A DNA stretch of 64,000 nucleotides, taken from assembly GCA_039815685.1 (NCBI GenBank), contig JBCBYV010000008.1:1-64000 (forward strand), read 5' to 3'. A model generated the notes under the pieces. That model saw nothing but the letters and a program-made list of their open reading frames with translations. It ran no database searches and was not told the origin of the DNA. The stretch comes from Thermohalobaculum sp039815685 (GTDB lineage Bacteria; Pseudomonadota; Alphaproteobacteria; Rhodobacterales; Rhodobacteraceae). Each line of letters opens with the position of its first letter. Position 1 is the first letter of the stretch. Shown in pieces: positions 36,085 to 45,497 of the stretch. The position numbers and the translations under genes are program-made.

Positions 36085-37011
36085 ATGCGGGCGACCAGCC
36101 TTCTTTGCAAAACTGTTGCGGGTCTGGCAGTGGCGCTGCCGCTGGGCCTGATCGCCACACTTCCGACGCTTCCCGCCAAAGCCGGTCCTGTGCTCGACCA
36201 GATCGTCGAACGAAAGACGATCCGCTTCGGCTACCGCACCGATGCGCCGCCCTTCTCGATGAAGGTGGACGGCCGGCCGCAGGGCTACAGCATCGATCTC
36301 TGCGGACGGGTCGCAGGCGCTATCCTGGAGACCTCCGGGCTCGCCGAGCTTACGGGAACTTTCACGGCGGTAGAGGTCGAGGACCGGTTCGATGCGATCG
36401 AGGAAGGCCGGATCGACGTGCTTTGCGGACCGACAACGGCGACCCTGTCGCGTCGGGAGCGTGTCTCCTTCACCATCCCGATCTTCGCGACGGGTGTCGG
36501 CGCGATGATGGCAAGCGATGCGCCCTCTGCCCTGGCCGATCCGCTGATGAACGCGCTGCCCGGGTCGCTGCCCCAGGATGCGATCCCCAATGCACTGAAT
36601 GGCCGGCGCCTTGGCGTGCGGGCGGGCACGACGGCGGAGAGCTGGCTGAGGGCGGGTGAGGACGGCGCGCTCGGCAATGCCACGATCGTCACCTTCGACG
36701 ATCATCGGGCCGGTGCCGCAGCCGTCGTCGGCGGCGAGGTCGATGTCTACTTCGCGGATCAGGCGATCCTCCTCGGCGTTTTGGCCCGCTCGGACGATGT
36801 CGACCGGCTGCAAGTGTCGCCCGCGACCTACACTGTCGAGCCCTACGCCCTCGCGATCCCGCGCGGCGATGAGGATCTGCGCCTCGTACTCGATCGCGCG
36901 CTCAGCCTCCTCTTCCGCCGGCGCGTGTTCGAGCCGCTCTACGAGCGCTACTTCGGCCCGCTCTCGCTGCAGGCAGAGCTCTTCTACCGAGCCGCCGCCC
37001 TGCCGGACTGA
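36085..37011 (+). CDS. Amino-acid-type ABC substrate-binding protein (SBP_bac_3)
   Basis: About 308 residues with a signal peptide ending LPAKA. The domain start IVERKTIRFGYRTDAPPFSM, then GYSIDLCGRVAGA, DVLCGPTTATLSRRERVSFT and GEVDVYFADQAIL are standard for polar amino acid binding proteins of solute-binding family 3. No permease or ATPase gene is adjacent, so it is an orphan binding protein. GGAGG lies 9 nt before the ATG at 36085. Confidence 0.85.
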   Translation: MRATSLLCKTVAGLAVALPLGLIATLPTLPAKAGPVLDQIVERKTIRFGYRTDAPPFSMKVDGRPQGYSIDLCGRVAGAILETSGLAELTGTFTAVEVEDRFDAIEEGRIDVLCGPTTATLSRRERVSFTIPIFATGVGAMMASDAPSALADPLMNALPGSLPQDAIPNALNGRRLGVRAGTTAESWLRAGEDGALGNATIVTFDDHRAGAAAVVGGEVDVYFADQAILLGVLARSDDVDRLQVSPATYTVEPYALAIPRGDEDLRLVLDRALSLLFRRRVFEPLYERYFGPLSLQAELFYRAAALPD

Positions 37012-37088
37012 TCGCTCCGCGGGGAAGCGCGCCGTCTCGGGCCATCCGGGTCGTTGACGGCGTCGTTCCCGCATCTGGAGGAACCATC

Positions 37089-38033
37089 ATGGCGCGCGGA
37101 CAGGATACGCACCGCCCACTGCACGGCGTGGCGCTGAAACTCCTCTCGGTCTGCGTCTTCATGGGCATGGCCGTCTGCGTGAAGATCTCGGCCGAGGAGG
37201 TTCCGCCCGGCGAGATCGTGTTCTTCCGCTCGTTCTTCGCGATCCCGGTGATCATGTTCTGGCTATGGCAGCGCCATGAGCTTGCGACCGGTCTGCGCAC
37301 CGAGAACTCCATGGGGCATCTCTGGCGTGGTCTGGTGGGCGCGACGGCGATGGGCCTTTCCTTCACCGCGCTCGGCCTCTTGCCGCTACCCGAGGTGACG
37401 GCAATCGGCTACGCGGCCCCGCTCCTCGTCGTCGTTTTCGCCGCGATGTTCCTGAACGAGAAGGTCCGGCTATACCGCCTCGGTGCGGTCTTTCTCGGGC
37501 TGCTCGGCGTCATCGTGATGCTGGCGCCGAAACTTTCCGTCGACGGGCTCGAGGATGCGACCAAGGACGAGACGGTGGGTGCGATGGCGATGCTTCTCGG
37601 CGCCGTCTTCATGGCGCTCGCCACCTGCTTCGTGCGCAAGATGGTGGAGACGGAGGAGAGTGCCGCGATTGTCTTTTATTTCTCGCTCACCTGCACGGTG
37701 CTGTCGCTCTTCACTCTCCCCTTCGGCTGGGCGGTGCCGTCCTGGGAGGTCTTCGGCCTGCTCGTTCTCGCAGGGCTCCTCGGCGGTGTGGCGCAGATCT
37801 TCCTGACCGAGAGCTTTCGTCATGCGGATGCCGGCCTGATCGCCCCCTTCGAATACGCCTCAATGCTTCTCTCCATCGCCATCGGCTGGTTCGTCTTTGC
37901 CGAGGCGCCGCAGGAGACGACGCTGATCGGCGCTGTTCTGGTGATCGCTGCTGGCCTCGTCATCATCTTTCGTGAGCGCCAGCTCGGGATCGAGCGCGCC
38001 AAGGCGCGGCGCTCCCTCACCCAGAACGGCTGA
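37089..38033 (+). CDS. DMT/EamA-family transporter
   Basis: Ten-segment membrane protein of 314 residues with two EamA halves; the first starts LHGVALKLLSVCVFMGMAVC and the second at about residue 160. The substrate is unknown; relatives export amino acids or metabolites. GGAGG precedes the ATG. Confidence 0.88.
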   Translation: MARGQDTHRPLHGVALKLLSVCVFMGMAVCVKISAEEVPPGEIVFFRSFFAIPVIMFWLWQRHELATGLRTENSMGHLWRGLVGATAMGLSFTALGLLPLPEVTAIGYAAPLLVVVFAAMFLNEKVRLYRLGAVFLGLLGVIVMLAPKLSVDGLEDATKDETVGAMAMLLGAVFMALATCFVRKMVETEESAAIVFYFSLTCTVLSLFTLPFGWAVPSWEVFGLLVLAGLLGGVAQIFLTESFRHADAGLIAPFEYASMLLSIAIGWFVFAEAPQETTLIGAVLVIAAGLVIIFRERQLGIERAKARRSLTQNG

Positions 38034-38075
38034 TCCTGGGCTTGACGCGGGCTCGGCGTCGGGCGAGGGCACCCT

Positions 38076-38420
38076 ATGCTCGTCTTCAAGCTTCTGACTG
38101 CCGATGAAGCCGCCATCCTTGCTACGGATGGTCGCTTCGAAGGCTCACCTGCTGACCTCGCCGACGGCTTCGTCCATCTCTCCACGGCCGAGCAGGTACC
38201 GGGCACGGCGGCCAAGCACTTCGCCGGACGCGGTCTTCTCACGGTCCTTGCTCTCGAGGCGGAACCGCTCGGCGATGCGCTGCGGTGGGAGCCCTCTCGC
38301 GGCGGGGCTATCTTCCCCCATCTCTATCGTCCGCTGCTCGTGGCGGACATCGCATGGCAGGCGGCGTACGCACCAAGCGCGGATGGCACATGGCCTGCGC
38401 CTCGGCCCGATCGTCCATGA
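38076..38420 (+). CDS. DUF952 protein
   Basis: 114 residues of the DUF952 family, with FEGSPADLADGFVHLSTAEQ and FPHLYRPLLVADI. Its function is unknown. Its stop overlaps the pyrD start by 4 bp (ATGA), implying coupled translation; this pairing with pyrD is common in Rhodobacterales. Confidence 0.9.
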   Translation: MLVFKLLTADEAAILATDGRFEGSPADLADGFVHLSTAEQVPGTAAKHFAGRGLLTVLALEAEPLGDALRWEPSRGGAIFPHLYRPLLVADIAWQAAYAPSADGTWPAPRPDRP

Positions 38421-39487
38421 GACGCATGCTCGAACGCGCCGGTCTTGTCGCGTTGCGTCGCATGGACCCCGAGCGGGCGCATGGCCTCGCGCTGCTCGCC
38501 CTTCGACAAGGGCTCGGGCCTCGCGCGCCGGGTGGCGGACCGGTCACATCGGCCCGTCTCGCAAGCCGCCTCGGCCCCCTGACCCTCGCCAACCCCGTTG
38601 GGATCGCCGCGGGTTTCGACAAGAACGGTGAGGCGATCCGGGAGATCCTCGCCGCCGGCCCAGGGTTTCTGGAGGTCGGCGCCGTCACACCGCTGCCGCA
38701 GCCCGGCAACCCGCGCCCACGCCTCTTCCGCCTCCCCGAGGACGGGGCTGCGATCAACCGCTTCGGTTTCAATAACGATGGGATGGAGGCGTTGGCCGCT
38801 CGTCTCACCGCCGCCCGGGCCGCCGGCCTTCGCGCCCCCGTCGGCCTCAACCTCGGCGCCAACAAGACGAGCACGGACAGGGCGGGCGATTACGAGACCC
38901 TGATCGCGAGGCTGGGCGGGCTGGCCGACTTCTTGACGATCAACATCTCGTCGCCGAACACCGAGCGGCTGCGCGATCTTCAGGGCCCGGCCGCCCTCGA
39001 TGCTCTCTTGAGCCGCGCCACGGCTGCCCTGCAGGGTCTTGAGGCGCCGCCACCGCTTTTCCTCAAGATCGCTCCGGATCTCGACGAAGCCGCACTTGAT
39101 GCGGTTGCGGATGCGGCGCTTCGGCACGGTCTGACAGGGATTATCGCGACCAACACGACCCTGGCGCGTGACGGGCTGCAGAGCGCCGCGGCGGCCGAGG
39201 CGGGCGGGCTCTCGGGCCGCCCGTTGCTGGCTCGGTCGACCGATGTGCTCCGAGGTCTCGCCGGTCGCACCGCCGGCCGCCTAACCCTAGTCGGTGTCGG
39301 TGGTATCTCGACGGCCGAGGACGCCTACGCGAAGATCCGCGCCGGTGCCTCCGCCGTGCAGCTCTACACCGCTCTCGCCTACCACGGCCTCGGCCTCGCA
39401 GCCGAAATCGCATCAGACCTCGATCGCCTGCTCAAGCGCGACGGCTTTTCCACGATGGGTGACGCGATCGGCGCAGATCTCGCCTGA
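38417..39487 (+). CDS. pyrD: Dihydroorotate dehydrogenase (quinone) PyrD
   Basis: Class-2, membrane-associated dihydroorotate dehydrogenase of pyrimidine synthesis. Motifs: NPVGIAAGFDKNGEAI, VGAVTPLPQPGNPRPRLFRL, INRFGFNNDGM, LTINISSPNTERLRDLQ and IATNTTLARDG; FMN-phosphate loop GVGGISTAEDAYAKIRAGA. The N-terminal helical extension typical of class 2 is present. 356 residues. The start overlaps DUF952. Confidence 0.96.
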   Translation: MRRMLERAGLVALRRMDPERAHGLALLALRQGLGPRAPGGGPVTSARLASRLGPLTLANPVGIAAGFDKNGEAIREILAAGPGFLEVGAVTPLPQPGNPRPRLFRLPEDGAAINRFGFNNDGMEALAARLTAARAAGLRAPVGLNLGANKTSTDRAGDYETLIARLGGLADFLTINISSPNTERLRDLQGPAALDALLSRATAALQGLEAPPPLFLKIAPDLDEAALDAVADAALRHGLTGIIATNTTLARDGLQSAAAAEAGGLSGRPLLARSTDVLRGLAGRTAGRLTLVGVGGISTAEDAYAKIRAGASAVQLYTALAYHGLGLAAEIASDLDRLLKRDGFSTMGDAIGADLA

Positions 39488-39616
39488 ACGGGTGGGTATG
39501 GACCTGTCGGGCTCGGTGCCAGGACGAAACTACGAGCTTCTGCACAGCACTCCGCAGCCATGCAAAGACCGCTGGATCAGTCGCTGGCACACGTTCGGCT
39601 GGCGGAACGGAAGACC

Positions 39617-39691
39617 TGGAGCGGGCGATGAGATTCGAACTCACGACCCCAACCTTGGCAAGGTTGTGCTCTACCCCTGAGCTACGCCCGC
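39617..39691 (-). tRNA. tRNA-Gly (anticodon GCC)
   Basis: The minus strand folds as a cloverleaf: acceptor GCGGGCG / CGCCCGC, D-arm AGCTCAGGGGTAGAGC, anticodon loop TTGCCAA on the stem AACC/GGTT, and T-loop GTTCGAATC. CCA is encoded (39617-39619). The anticodon GCC is at 39657-39659. Confidence 0.96.
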
Positions 39692-39800
39692 ATCCTAGGG
39701 TGGCGGGTGTATTACAGGAATCGAAATCCGGTGCAAGCGCCTTAATTGGGGTTTTCCGATGGTCCCTTGGAGCCCTCGGTGACCGAGGCTGTGGCCGGTC

Positions 39801-40754
39801 CTAGTGCCTTTCGGCCACCTGCCGCGCGGGTTCTGCGACTTCCTTTACGGGCGCCGCCTGACGCAAGCGGCGCTTCAGAAAGTCCATCACGGCGCGCGTC
39901 TTGCCGGGCAGGAAGTTGCGCGATGGATAGACCGCCCAAGCCCCGGCATCGAAGCTGTCCGCCGCCGCCCACCACTTGGGGAGCAGGTCAAGGAGGCGGC
40001 CCTCGGCAATGTCATCGGCCACCAGCCAATCGGGCAGAAGCGTCGGCCCCAGCCCCTCCCGCGCCGCCTCGCGCAGCGCAAGGGGGGAGGATATCGCCAC
40101 ATCGCCGTCGACGGCGACCTCAACGACGTCGCCGCGTCCGTGCGGCTTGAAGCGCCAGATCGAGCGGCGGCCGTCAAACCCCATGCGCAGACAGCGATGA
40201 AGCGACAGTGCCTCCGGCTCCTCCGGCATCGGCCGGTTCTGCAGGTAGTCGGGGCTCGCGACGGCGTAGTAGCGCGTGTCGACAAGCTTGGATATGACGC
40301 CCCCCTCGCTCGGCATCGGGCCGAGCCTGATGGCGAGATCGATCTTCTCCCCGATCAGATCGAGCACCTCGTCGGTCATCACGAGATCAACGGCGAGATG
40401 AGGGTGCTGTCGCTTCAGATCCTTGAGCGCCGGCGTAAGGATTGCCGTCCCGAAAGCCAGCGAGGTTGTGATGCGGACGACGCCGTTCGGCCCAGACGTG
40501 AGGGAGCGGGCGGCGTCCCGGGCACGGTCGAGTTCGTCCAGCGCAGGCTCGGCTAGGCGCAGGAACGTCGCCCCCGCCTCGGTCAGCGAGACGCGCCGCG
40601 TCGAACGCTGGAAGAGGCGCACGCCCAGCCCGTCCTCGAGCGAGGCGATGGCACGCGAGACTGATGAGGGATCGAGACCATGTGCCCTGGCCGCTGCGGC
40701 AAAGCTGCCCTGCCGGGCGACCTCGGCAAAGAGCTTGATCTGGTCGAGTTCCAA
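39801..40754 (-). CDS. LysR-family transcriptional regulator
   Basis: 317 residues with an N-terminal winged HTH (LFAEVARQGSFAAAARAHGLDPSSVSRAIASLE) and the CrgA-type effector domain (VRITTSLAFGTAIL, IDLAIRLGPMPSEG). The target is unknown. A palindrome at 40833-40847, about 80 bp before the start, may be its own operator. It faces away from the LysM-rhodanese gene. Confidence 0.9.
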   Translation of the reverse strand: MELDQIKLFAEVARQGSFAAAARAHGLDPSSVSRAIASLEDGLGVRLFQRSTRRVSLTEAGATFLRLAEPALDELDRARDAARSLTSGPNGVVRITTSLAFGTAILTPALKDLKRQHPHLAVDLVMTDEVLDLIGEKIDLAIRLGPMPSEGGVISKLVDTRYYAVASPDYLQNRPMPEEPEALSLHRCLRMGFDGRRSIWRFKPHGRGDVVEVAVDGDVAISSPLALREAAREGLGPTLLPDWLVADDIAEGRLLDLLPKWWAAADSFDAGAWAVYPSRNFLPGKTRAVMDFLKRRLRQAAPVKEVAEPARQVAERH

Positions 40755-40832
40755 GGCGTTCCCCCAGCGAATTACGGAGGCTTGTTAGCTGCGCTCCGTG
40801 TGTGAGCGCTCGTTGTTCGCCTCGTCTCGATT

Positions 40833-40847
40833 CTGTATACAATACAG
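40833..40847. promoter_or_regulatory. Palindrome in LysR-gene upstream region
   Basis: CTGTAT-ACA-ATACAG. It fits the T-N11-A dyad shape of LysR sites and lies about 80 bp before the regulator start. Confidence 0.4.
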
Positions 40848-40993
40848 CGGCGGCCTGACCAACCAGTCAAGGCAATTCCACCTTTGCAACGTAATCAATT
40901 TTGCAGCGGCTCGACACCAGACGCGTTTTGTCTCTTGTGTTAACCTTTTTTTGAGCTACTGAGAGCCGCAGGCGAGGAGAACGGTTCGATCCA

Positions 40994-42121
40994 TTGGCAA
41001 AACGCCCGGTCATCGCGTTGATATCTGGTTTCTTTACACTGTCGTCAGTGTTTCTGACGGCCGCTACGTCAGCTCCGGTGGCGGTTTCCGTTAACGCCGT
41101 CCAAAGCGAAGGCCCCTGCGACAAGCGATATATTGTCGAGCGCGGCGACACGCTGAGCATCATCGCGGGGCGCGTGCTCGGCGATATACGCGCCTTCGAC
41201 CGACTGCATGCACTCAATCGCGCGACCATCGGCCCCAATCCGGCTGAACTGGAGGTCGGGACGGTGCTCCGACTGCCGTGTCCAGAGGAGCGAGCCGAGG
41301 AAGCACCGGTCGTCGCGGCGGCGCCGACGCTGGATCTCCCGGCAGAGGCCGAGGCTGCAGAGGATGAGGCGCGTCGCGCATCCCCGTCCCTTGGCGTGAC
41401 GCTAATCCGCGCACCGGCACTCGCGGCGGCGCTGCGCCAGGACCGCCGGCTTCAGGTTGTTGATCTGCGTGAGACACAGCCCGAGCGCACCTTCGTTCCG
41501 CGCGCGCTGGCCCTTCCGCGCAGCACCTGGCCCGACACCGGGCCTTTCTTGCCATTTCTGTCGCGGGCGGGATTGCGGATCGAGCGTCCGGTGGTCCTGA
41601 TCGGTGAGGATGCGGGCGCGGATGCCCTGGCGCGCAGTGCCTACGTCGCCTGGGCCCTGCGGCGTGTGGGCATGGCGGATATCCGACTGCTGATCGGCGG
41701 TCAGGCGCAGTGGGAGAGCCGGCGGCGCCCGCTCTGGGCAGGTCCGGCGACGCCCCGGCCGAGGCGGGTTCTGCCAGGGCTGCTCGACGTCGAAGTCGCG
41801 GGTGAGACGACCGAGGATCCCGTTGTTCTGAGCATTGGCGCGCCGCGTGTTGGCGCGACGGAGGCTCCCACATTCCCAGAGATCGCACCGCTATTGGCCG
41901 AGGGACGCGTTGAAGAGGCGGCTCTCGAGGCGCTCGTCTGGGCCAAGGCTCGGGAAGTGGACTGGGAGCGCCGGCTCGTGCTCGTCACGGCCGAGACACG
42001 GGATGAAGCGGCCTTGGCTTGGATGATGCTGAGCGTTTTTGCGGGTATCCCGAAGGTCGATCTTCTGCCAGCCAGTGCGGCGGGCATCGCCGGTGGCGCC
42101 GCGGAACGCGAAGGCGGCTAA
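40994..42121 (+). CDS. Secreted LysM protein with rhodanese-like domains lacking Cys
   Basis: 375 residues. A signal-peptide-like N-terminus is followed by a LysM domain (about 46-95: YIVERGDTLSIIAGRVLGD), an acidic linker (97-130) and rhodanese-like halves: LQVVDLRE and RPVVLIGEDAGADALARSAY, then DIRLLIGGQAQW with the typical W..RRPLW, and a second weak half (about 275-360). At the catalytic loop a true rhodanese has CxxGxR; here the sequence is IGEDAGAD, with no Cys, so it should be inactive. LysM suggests peptidoglycan binding in the periplasm. The TTG start at 40994 lies 14 nt after GAGGAG. Confidence 0.78.
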   Translation: MAKRPVIALISGFFTLSSVFLTAATSAPVAVSVNAVQSEGPCDKRYIVERGDTLSIIAGRVLGDIRAFDRLHALNRATIGPNPAELEVGTVLRLPCPEERAEEAPVVAAAPTLDLPAEAEAAEDEARRASPSLGVTLIRAPALAAALRQDRRLQVVDLRETQPERTFVPRALALPRSTWPDTGPFLPFLSRAGLRIERPVVLIGEDAGADALARSAYVAWALRRVGMADIRLLIGGQAQWESRRRPLWAGPATPRPRRVLPGLLDVEVAGETTEDPVVLSIGAPRVGATEAPTFPEIAPLLAEGRVEEAALEALVWAKAREVDWERRLVLVTAETRDEAALAWMMLSVFAGIPKVDLLPASAAGIAGGAAEREGG

Positions 42122-42291
42122 CCCTGCGATTTTGCGCGGGCTTCGCGAGGCGGGCTTGACGAGGCGGGTTTGCCGAACCTGTCCACGCCGGCGCGTTGTC
42201 CCTTGCAATATCACGGCATTCGCGTAAGACGCGCGCTCTGCGGCGCTTACACCCCTGGAGGATCGCCGCGTTCCAATTGGAGGATATGGCG

Positions 42292-42948
42292 ATGGCCAAG
42301 ACGATCGAGCTTGAGGTCACGCGCCGCGACGGTACGGGCAAAGGGGCTGCCCGCAGCGCACGGCGTGAGGGGTTTGTCCCCGGGGTGATCTATGGTGGCG
42401 GGAAGGATCCCGAGACCATCAACGTGAAGCACAACGTGCTGCTGAAGCAGCTAAAGGCGGGCAGCTTCCTCGCGCGCCTCGTGAAGGTGAAGATCGACGA
42501 CGGGGAGCCGCAGACCACGATCTGCCGTGCCGTGCAGCGCGACATCGTGCGCGATCTGCCCACCCATGTGGACTTTCTGCGCCTCTCTGAGCGGAGCCGG
42601 ATCAACCTCGCGATCCCGGTCGACTTCACGAACCATGAAGCCTCGCCCGGCATCAAGAAGGGTGGCGTGCTGACGGTTGTGCGCTCCGAGATCGAGCTCA
42701 GGGTGCGCGCAAGTGCGATCCCGGACAAGGTCACGGTCGACCTCACCGGCGTGCAGATCGGCGACACGATCAAGATCTCGAATGTCGAGCTGCCCGATGG
42801 AGCGATGCCGACGATCACCGATCGCGACTTCATGATCGCCAACATCTCCGCGCCCCGTGCGCTGGTGGCGGATGATGACGCCGACGAAGATGCGGGCGGT
42901 GCAGACGAAGCGGCCGAAGCGCCGGCGGCGGAGGACGGCGCGGAGTAA
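42292..42948 (+). CDS. rplY: 50S ribosomal protein L25/general stress protein Ctc
   Basis: About 218 residues, the long CTC form with a C-terminal domain. The N-terminus MAKTIELEVTRRDGTGKGAA and VPGVIYGGGKDPE are typical; it ends in an acidic Asp/Glu/Ala tail. ATG at 42292 is 8 nt after GGAGG; an ATG at 42286 is too close. It binds 5S rRNA. Confidence 0.95.
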   Translation: MAKTIELEVTRRDGTGKGAARSARREGFVPGVIYGGGKDPETINVKHNVLLKQLKAGSFLARLVKVKIDDGEPQTTICRAVQRDIVRDLPTHVDFLRLSERSRINLAIPVDFTNHEASPGIKKGGVLTVVRSEIELRVRASAIPDKVTVDLTGVQIGDTIKISNVELPDGAMPTITDRDFMIANISAPRALVADDDADEDAGGADEAAEAPAAEDGAE

Positions 42949-42984
42949 TCCGCCAAGTCGTGCCGGCTTTGCTGCTCCAACCTG

Positions 42985-43010
42985 CGGGCGCCCTGAGATC
43001 AGGGCGCCCG
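42985..43010. terminator. Inverted repeat between convergent genes
   Basis: CGGGCGCCCTGA / TCAGGGCGCCCG is a perfect 12-bp dyad with a 2-nt loop between the rplY end and the stop of the next minus-strand gene. No T-run follows, but its place suggests a bidirectional terminator. Confidence 0.6.
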
Positions 43011-43017
43011 TTCGCGT

Positions 43018-43854
43018 TCAGCTTTCGTGTGCGGCTGCCGCTTCCCATCGGTGAGCGATCTTGAAGAGGCGCTCGAGCAGACCGTCGTCCGGCGTGCCCC
43101 CCTGAGCGACGGACAGAATGTGGGGCAGTTCCTCCCGCATTTCGAGCATGATCTCACGGACTTGCGGCGAGCCGACGGCATCCGGGTCTTCCGAGAGCTT
43201 GGAGAAGATCTCCACGGCCTCTGCCAGCTTGATCCGATCCTCACCGCTGTTCGGGTAGATCGCGAGGATGCAGGTTTCCTTTACCATCCGTTCCGCGACG
43301 AAGGCGGGGGTGAAATGGCCGACCTTCGCACCAATGCTCTTGTCGCCCTGGCGCTTCTTCTCCTGCTGCTCGAACTTCTTCACGGTGCGCGCCATCCGGA
43401 TCAGGGCGTTCACCATCTGCTCTTCTTCGCCGACGATCAGGCTGAGCATCGAGTTGCTCGCATCATGCGGCTTCAGCTCCTGCTCGACATGGACCTTGAA
43501 GAGGCGCCACTGATCCTTGATCCGCTCCTCTGCCCTCAAGAGCCTGCCTTTTGCCTTCGAGGTTTCGTCGAGGTCGCGTACCGCGCTATCGAGCCGGGCA
43601 TTGAGGATCTCGAACTCCTCGAGTGCGTGCATGGCCGATTTCCGGGCGATCTCCATCTCGATCCCGGCATCATAGAAGCACACGTTCTCGACGATCCGCT
43701 CGAGCAAGACTTCCTGCTCGTCGACGATGGTGAGCTTGCCCGCAAGCTCGGTGATGCTCGCACTATATGCGCTCGTTACCAGCAATGCGGTAAGCGCGAC
43801 CGCTGAGGCCACACTCGCCAGTCCATGCGCTTGCGCGCCGAACCCTCGTCTCAT
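43018..43854 (-). CDS. Secreted PilJ-N-like helical protein
   Basis: 278 residues: signal peptide (SVASAVALTALLVTSAYSA) then a helical domain starting with SITELAGKLTIVDEQEVLLERI, reminiscent of the N-terminal sensor part of type IV pilus chemoreceptors. The rest is helical and charged with one KKRQGDKSIGAKVGHFTPAF stretch. No membrane anchor after the signal. The ATG at 43854 follows GGGAGGG. Function unknown; it lies next to the Tad-type genes but is separated from them by 371 bp. Confidence 0.65.
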   Translation of the reverse strand: MRRGFGAQAHGLASVASAVALTALLVTSAYSASITELAGKLTIVDEQEVLLERIVENVCFYDAGIEMEIARKSAMHALEEFEILNARLDSAVRDLDETSKAKGRLLRAEERIKDQWRLFKVHVEQELKPHDASNSMLSLIVGEEEQMVNALIRMARTVKKFEQQEKKRQGDKSIGAKVGHFTPAFVAERMVKETCILAIYPNSGEDRIKLAEAVEIFSKLSEDPDAVGSPQVREIMLEMREELPHILSVAQGGTPDDGLLERLFKIAHRWEAAAAHES

Positions 43855-44225
43855 CGTACTCCCTCCCAGAAAAACTACACATCTCAAGGAGTGGAAGCTT
43901 CTCTCAAAAAGTAAAGATCCGTTAACCTTTCCCGCCTCAGTTTCAACTGGTAGCTGATCAGGGCTAAACGTGGCGCAATCTAGAGGCGTGATGCGCGTGC
44001 ATCGCTGCACGCATCGCTCAGCCGGCGCTCTCTGAGCATCCCATCTACGAATCACTGATACTCGCGGAGCCAGTACGCGGACATTGCCGATTTAGACTGA
44101 TCGGAGGGGAACGAAGAGAACCGCTTGAATGGTCGGTGCCTCACGTCCTCGATGCCACGGCGCCGAACGGCGCGAAGCGAGAGGATGGCCCTGGGCAACT
44201 AGAGAAGGTGAGGGCCCAAAGGGGC
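43855..44225. other. Intergenic region, no gene seen
   Basis: It holds the ribosome site and AT-rich promoter area of the minus-strand secreted gene (43855-43960) and a 7-bp dyad GCGTGCA-TCGC-TGCACGC at 43995-44012. Nothing else is recognised. Confidence 0.5.
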
Positions 44226-44963
44226 CTACCCGTTATCGGCTGGCTGCTCGACGTCGCCGGAGAAGACTGAGTCTGCGTCAGCGTCATCCGGTTCGCCGCC
44301 GCCGGTCGGGCCACCGATCTCAATCTCCTCGTCTTCCGGGCAAAGCGTCGCCTCGGCGTCCGGGTAGCCGGCGGTGCCACCATCATAGGGCACCATCGCT
44401 GCGAAACGAGGCCGGGCGACAAGCTGATGCGCAAAGGTCAGGGGCGCGAGGCTTCCGACCGGGGAGATCGGCGTCCAGCTGGCATAGATCTCGGTCAGGA
44501 TGATCGAGTCATTATCCGACATGACCGGGATGATCCCCGTCGGGATCTCATCGTCGGTGAGCGGCAGGAGACGCGGATCGATGTCATCGCTGTCGTCGGC
44601 GATCGCCTCGAGATAGGTGTCGTCGCCGAGATAGGACCAGACGACCCTGTTGCTGTCGCCGTTGAAACAGATCGAGCTCACGCGTACGAAGCCGTCGGAC
44701 ACGCGGGCGGGAAGAAGCCGCTTATGGATGCCGAAGATCTGCTCCATGGTTGGGTCATCAACCGACAGGAACCTCGCGCTGACATCGCTGAGCGTGTAGG
44801 CGACCTTTGCCACCTGCGTGTAGGTGCGGAACGCCTCGAAAGCGGCAAAGGCACCGAAGAACAGGAGGATGAGGAGAGGACCGGCGATCACAAACTCGAA
44901 CGCGATCGATCCCTTCTCGGCGAGGGCGAAGCGGCGAGCGGCGGTTTTGATCATCTTGCGCAT
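44226..44963 (-). CDS. TadE/TadF-like pseudopilin
   Basis: About 245 residues. A hydrophobic N-terminal segment preceded by an acidic/Gly junction (EKGSIAFEFVIAGPLLILLF) is the TadE-like signature cleaved by prepilin peptidase TadV. The C-terminal tail is acidic and Gly-rich. It is the third gene of a tad-like set read on the minus strand. Pseudopilins of the Flp pilus sit in the inner membrane and help assembly. Confidence 0.78.
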   Translation of the reverse strand: MRKMIKTAARRFALAEKGSIAFEFVIAGPLLILLFFGAFAAFEAFRTYTQVAKVAYTLSDVSARFLSVDDPTMEQIFGIHKRLLPARVSDGFVRVSSICFNGDSNRVVWSYLGDDTYLEAIADDSDDIDPRLLPLTDDEIPTGIIPVMSDNDSIILTEIYASWTPISPVGSLAPLTFAHQLVARPRFAAMVPYDGGTAGYPDAEATLCPEDEEIEIGGPTGGGEPDDADADSVFSGDVEQPADNG

Positions 44964-44966
44964 GGT

Positions 44967-45497
44967 TCAGATCGGCTCGTTCTTGAAGGCCGAGTAGGAG
45001 ACCATTGCATAGCCGTTCCCTGGCGTCCTCTGTGTGAAGTAGAACCCGAGCCCGCCACCAGGCAGCAGGAAATCCACCAGAACGCAGGCTCTGACAAACA
45101 TCAGCTCGTCCCGGCCACCGCCAGCGGCCGTGAAGTCGGAGGCGATATTCACCTCGGCTTCGCGGTCGTAGCAGTCCGCACCGTTGAAGTCCGAAGGCGT
45201 CGCCGTCTCGTAGGGGATGAGCTGCACTTTGAGGGAGTTCTCGCAGTCGATCATGATCAGCGCGTTCGCGCAGATCGCGCCCTTGATCGTGTCATGCGAG
45301 ACCTCTCCCGCCGATGCGATGCGGATCTGGCGCATGGTCACGTCCAGCCCGCGATCGAGCATCATCTGCTTCGTCATCAGCCAGCCCATCTCGAGATAGG
45401 CTGCCATGATCGCCGCAAGGAGCGGAAACACGGCGACGAATTCGATCGAGGCGGCGCCCCGGTCGTCCCTCAGAAATCGACCCAGATAAAACATCAT
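44967..45497 (-). CDS. TadE-like pseudopilin
   Basis: 176 residues. DRGAASIEFVAVFPLLAAIM is the classic TadE junction: Gly-x-x-Ser-Ile-Glu-Phe preceding a membrane segment. Its start overlaps the TadG-like stop by 4 bp. The remainder is periplasmic with several Cys (CANALIMIDCENS, DCYDRE). Confidence 0.85.
   Translation of the reverse strand: MMFYLGRFLRDDRGAASIEFVAVFPLLAAIMAAYLEMGWLMTKQMMLDRGLDVTMRQIRIASAGEVSHDTIKGAICANALIMIDCENSLKVQLIPYETATPSDFNGADCYDREAEVNIASDFTAAGGGRDELMFVRACVLVDFLLPGGGLGFYFTQRTPGNGYAMVSYSAFKNEPI

Noticed and set aside
39617..39691. Reading the tRNA region as part of an extended protein frame near pyrD
   Set aside because: The cloverleaf, CCA end and GCC anticodon are complete.
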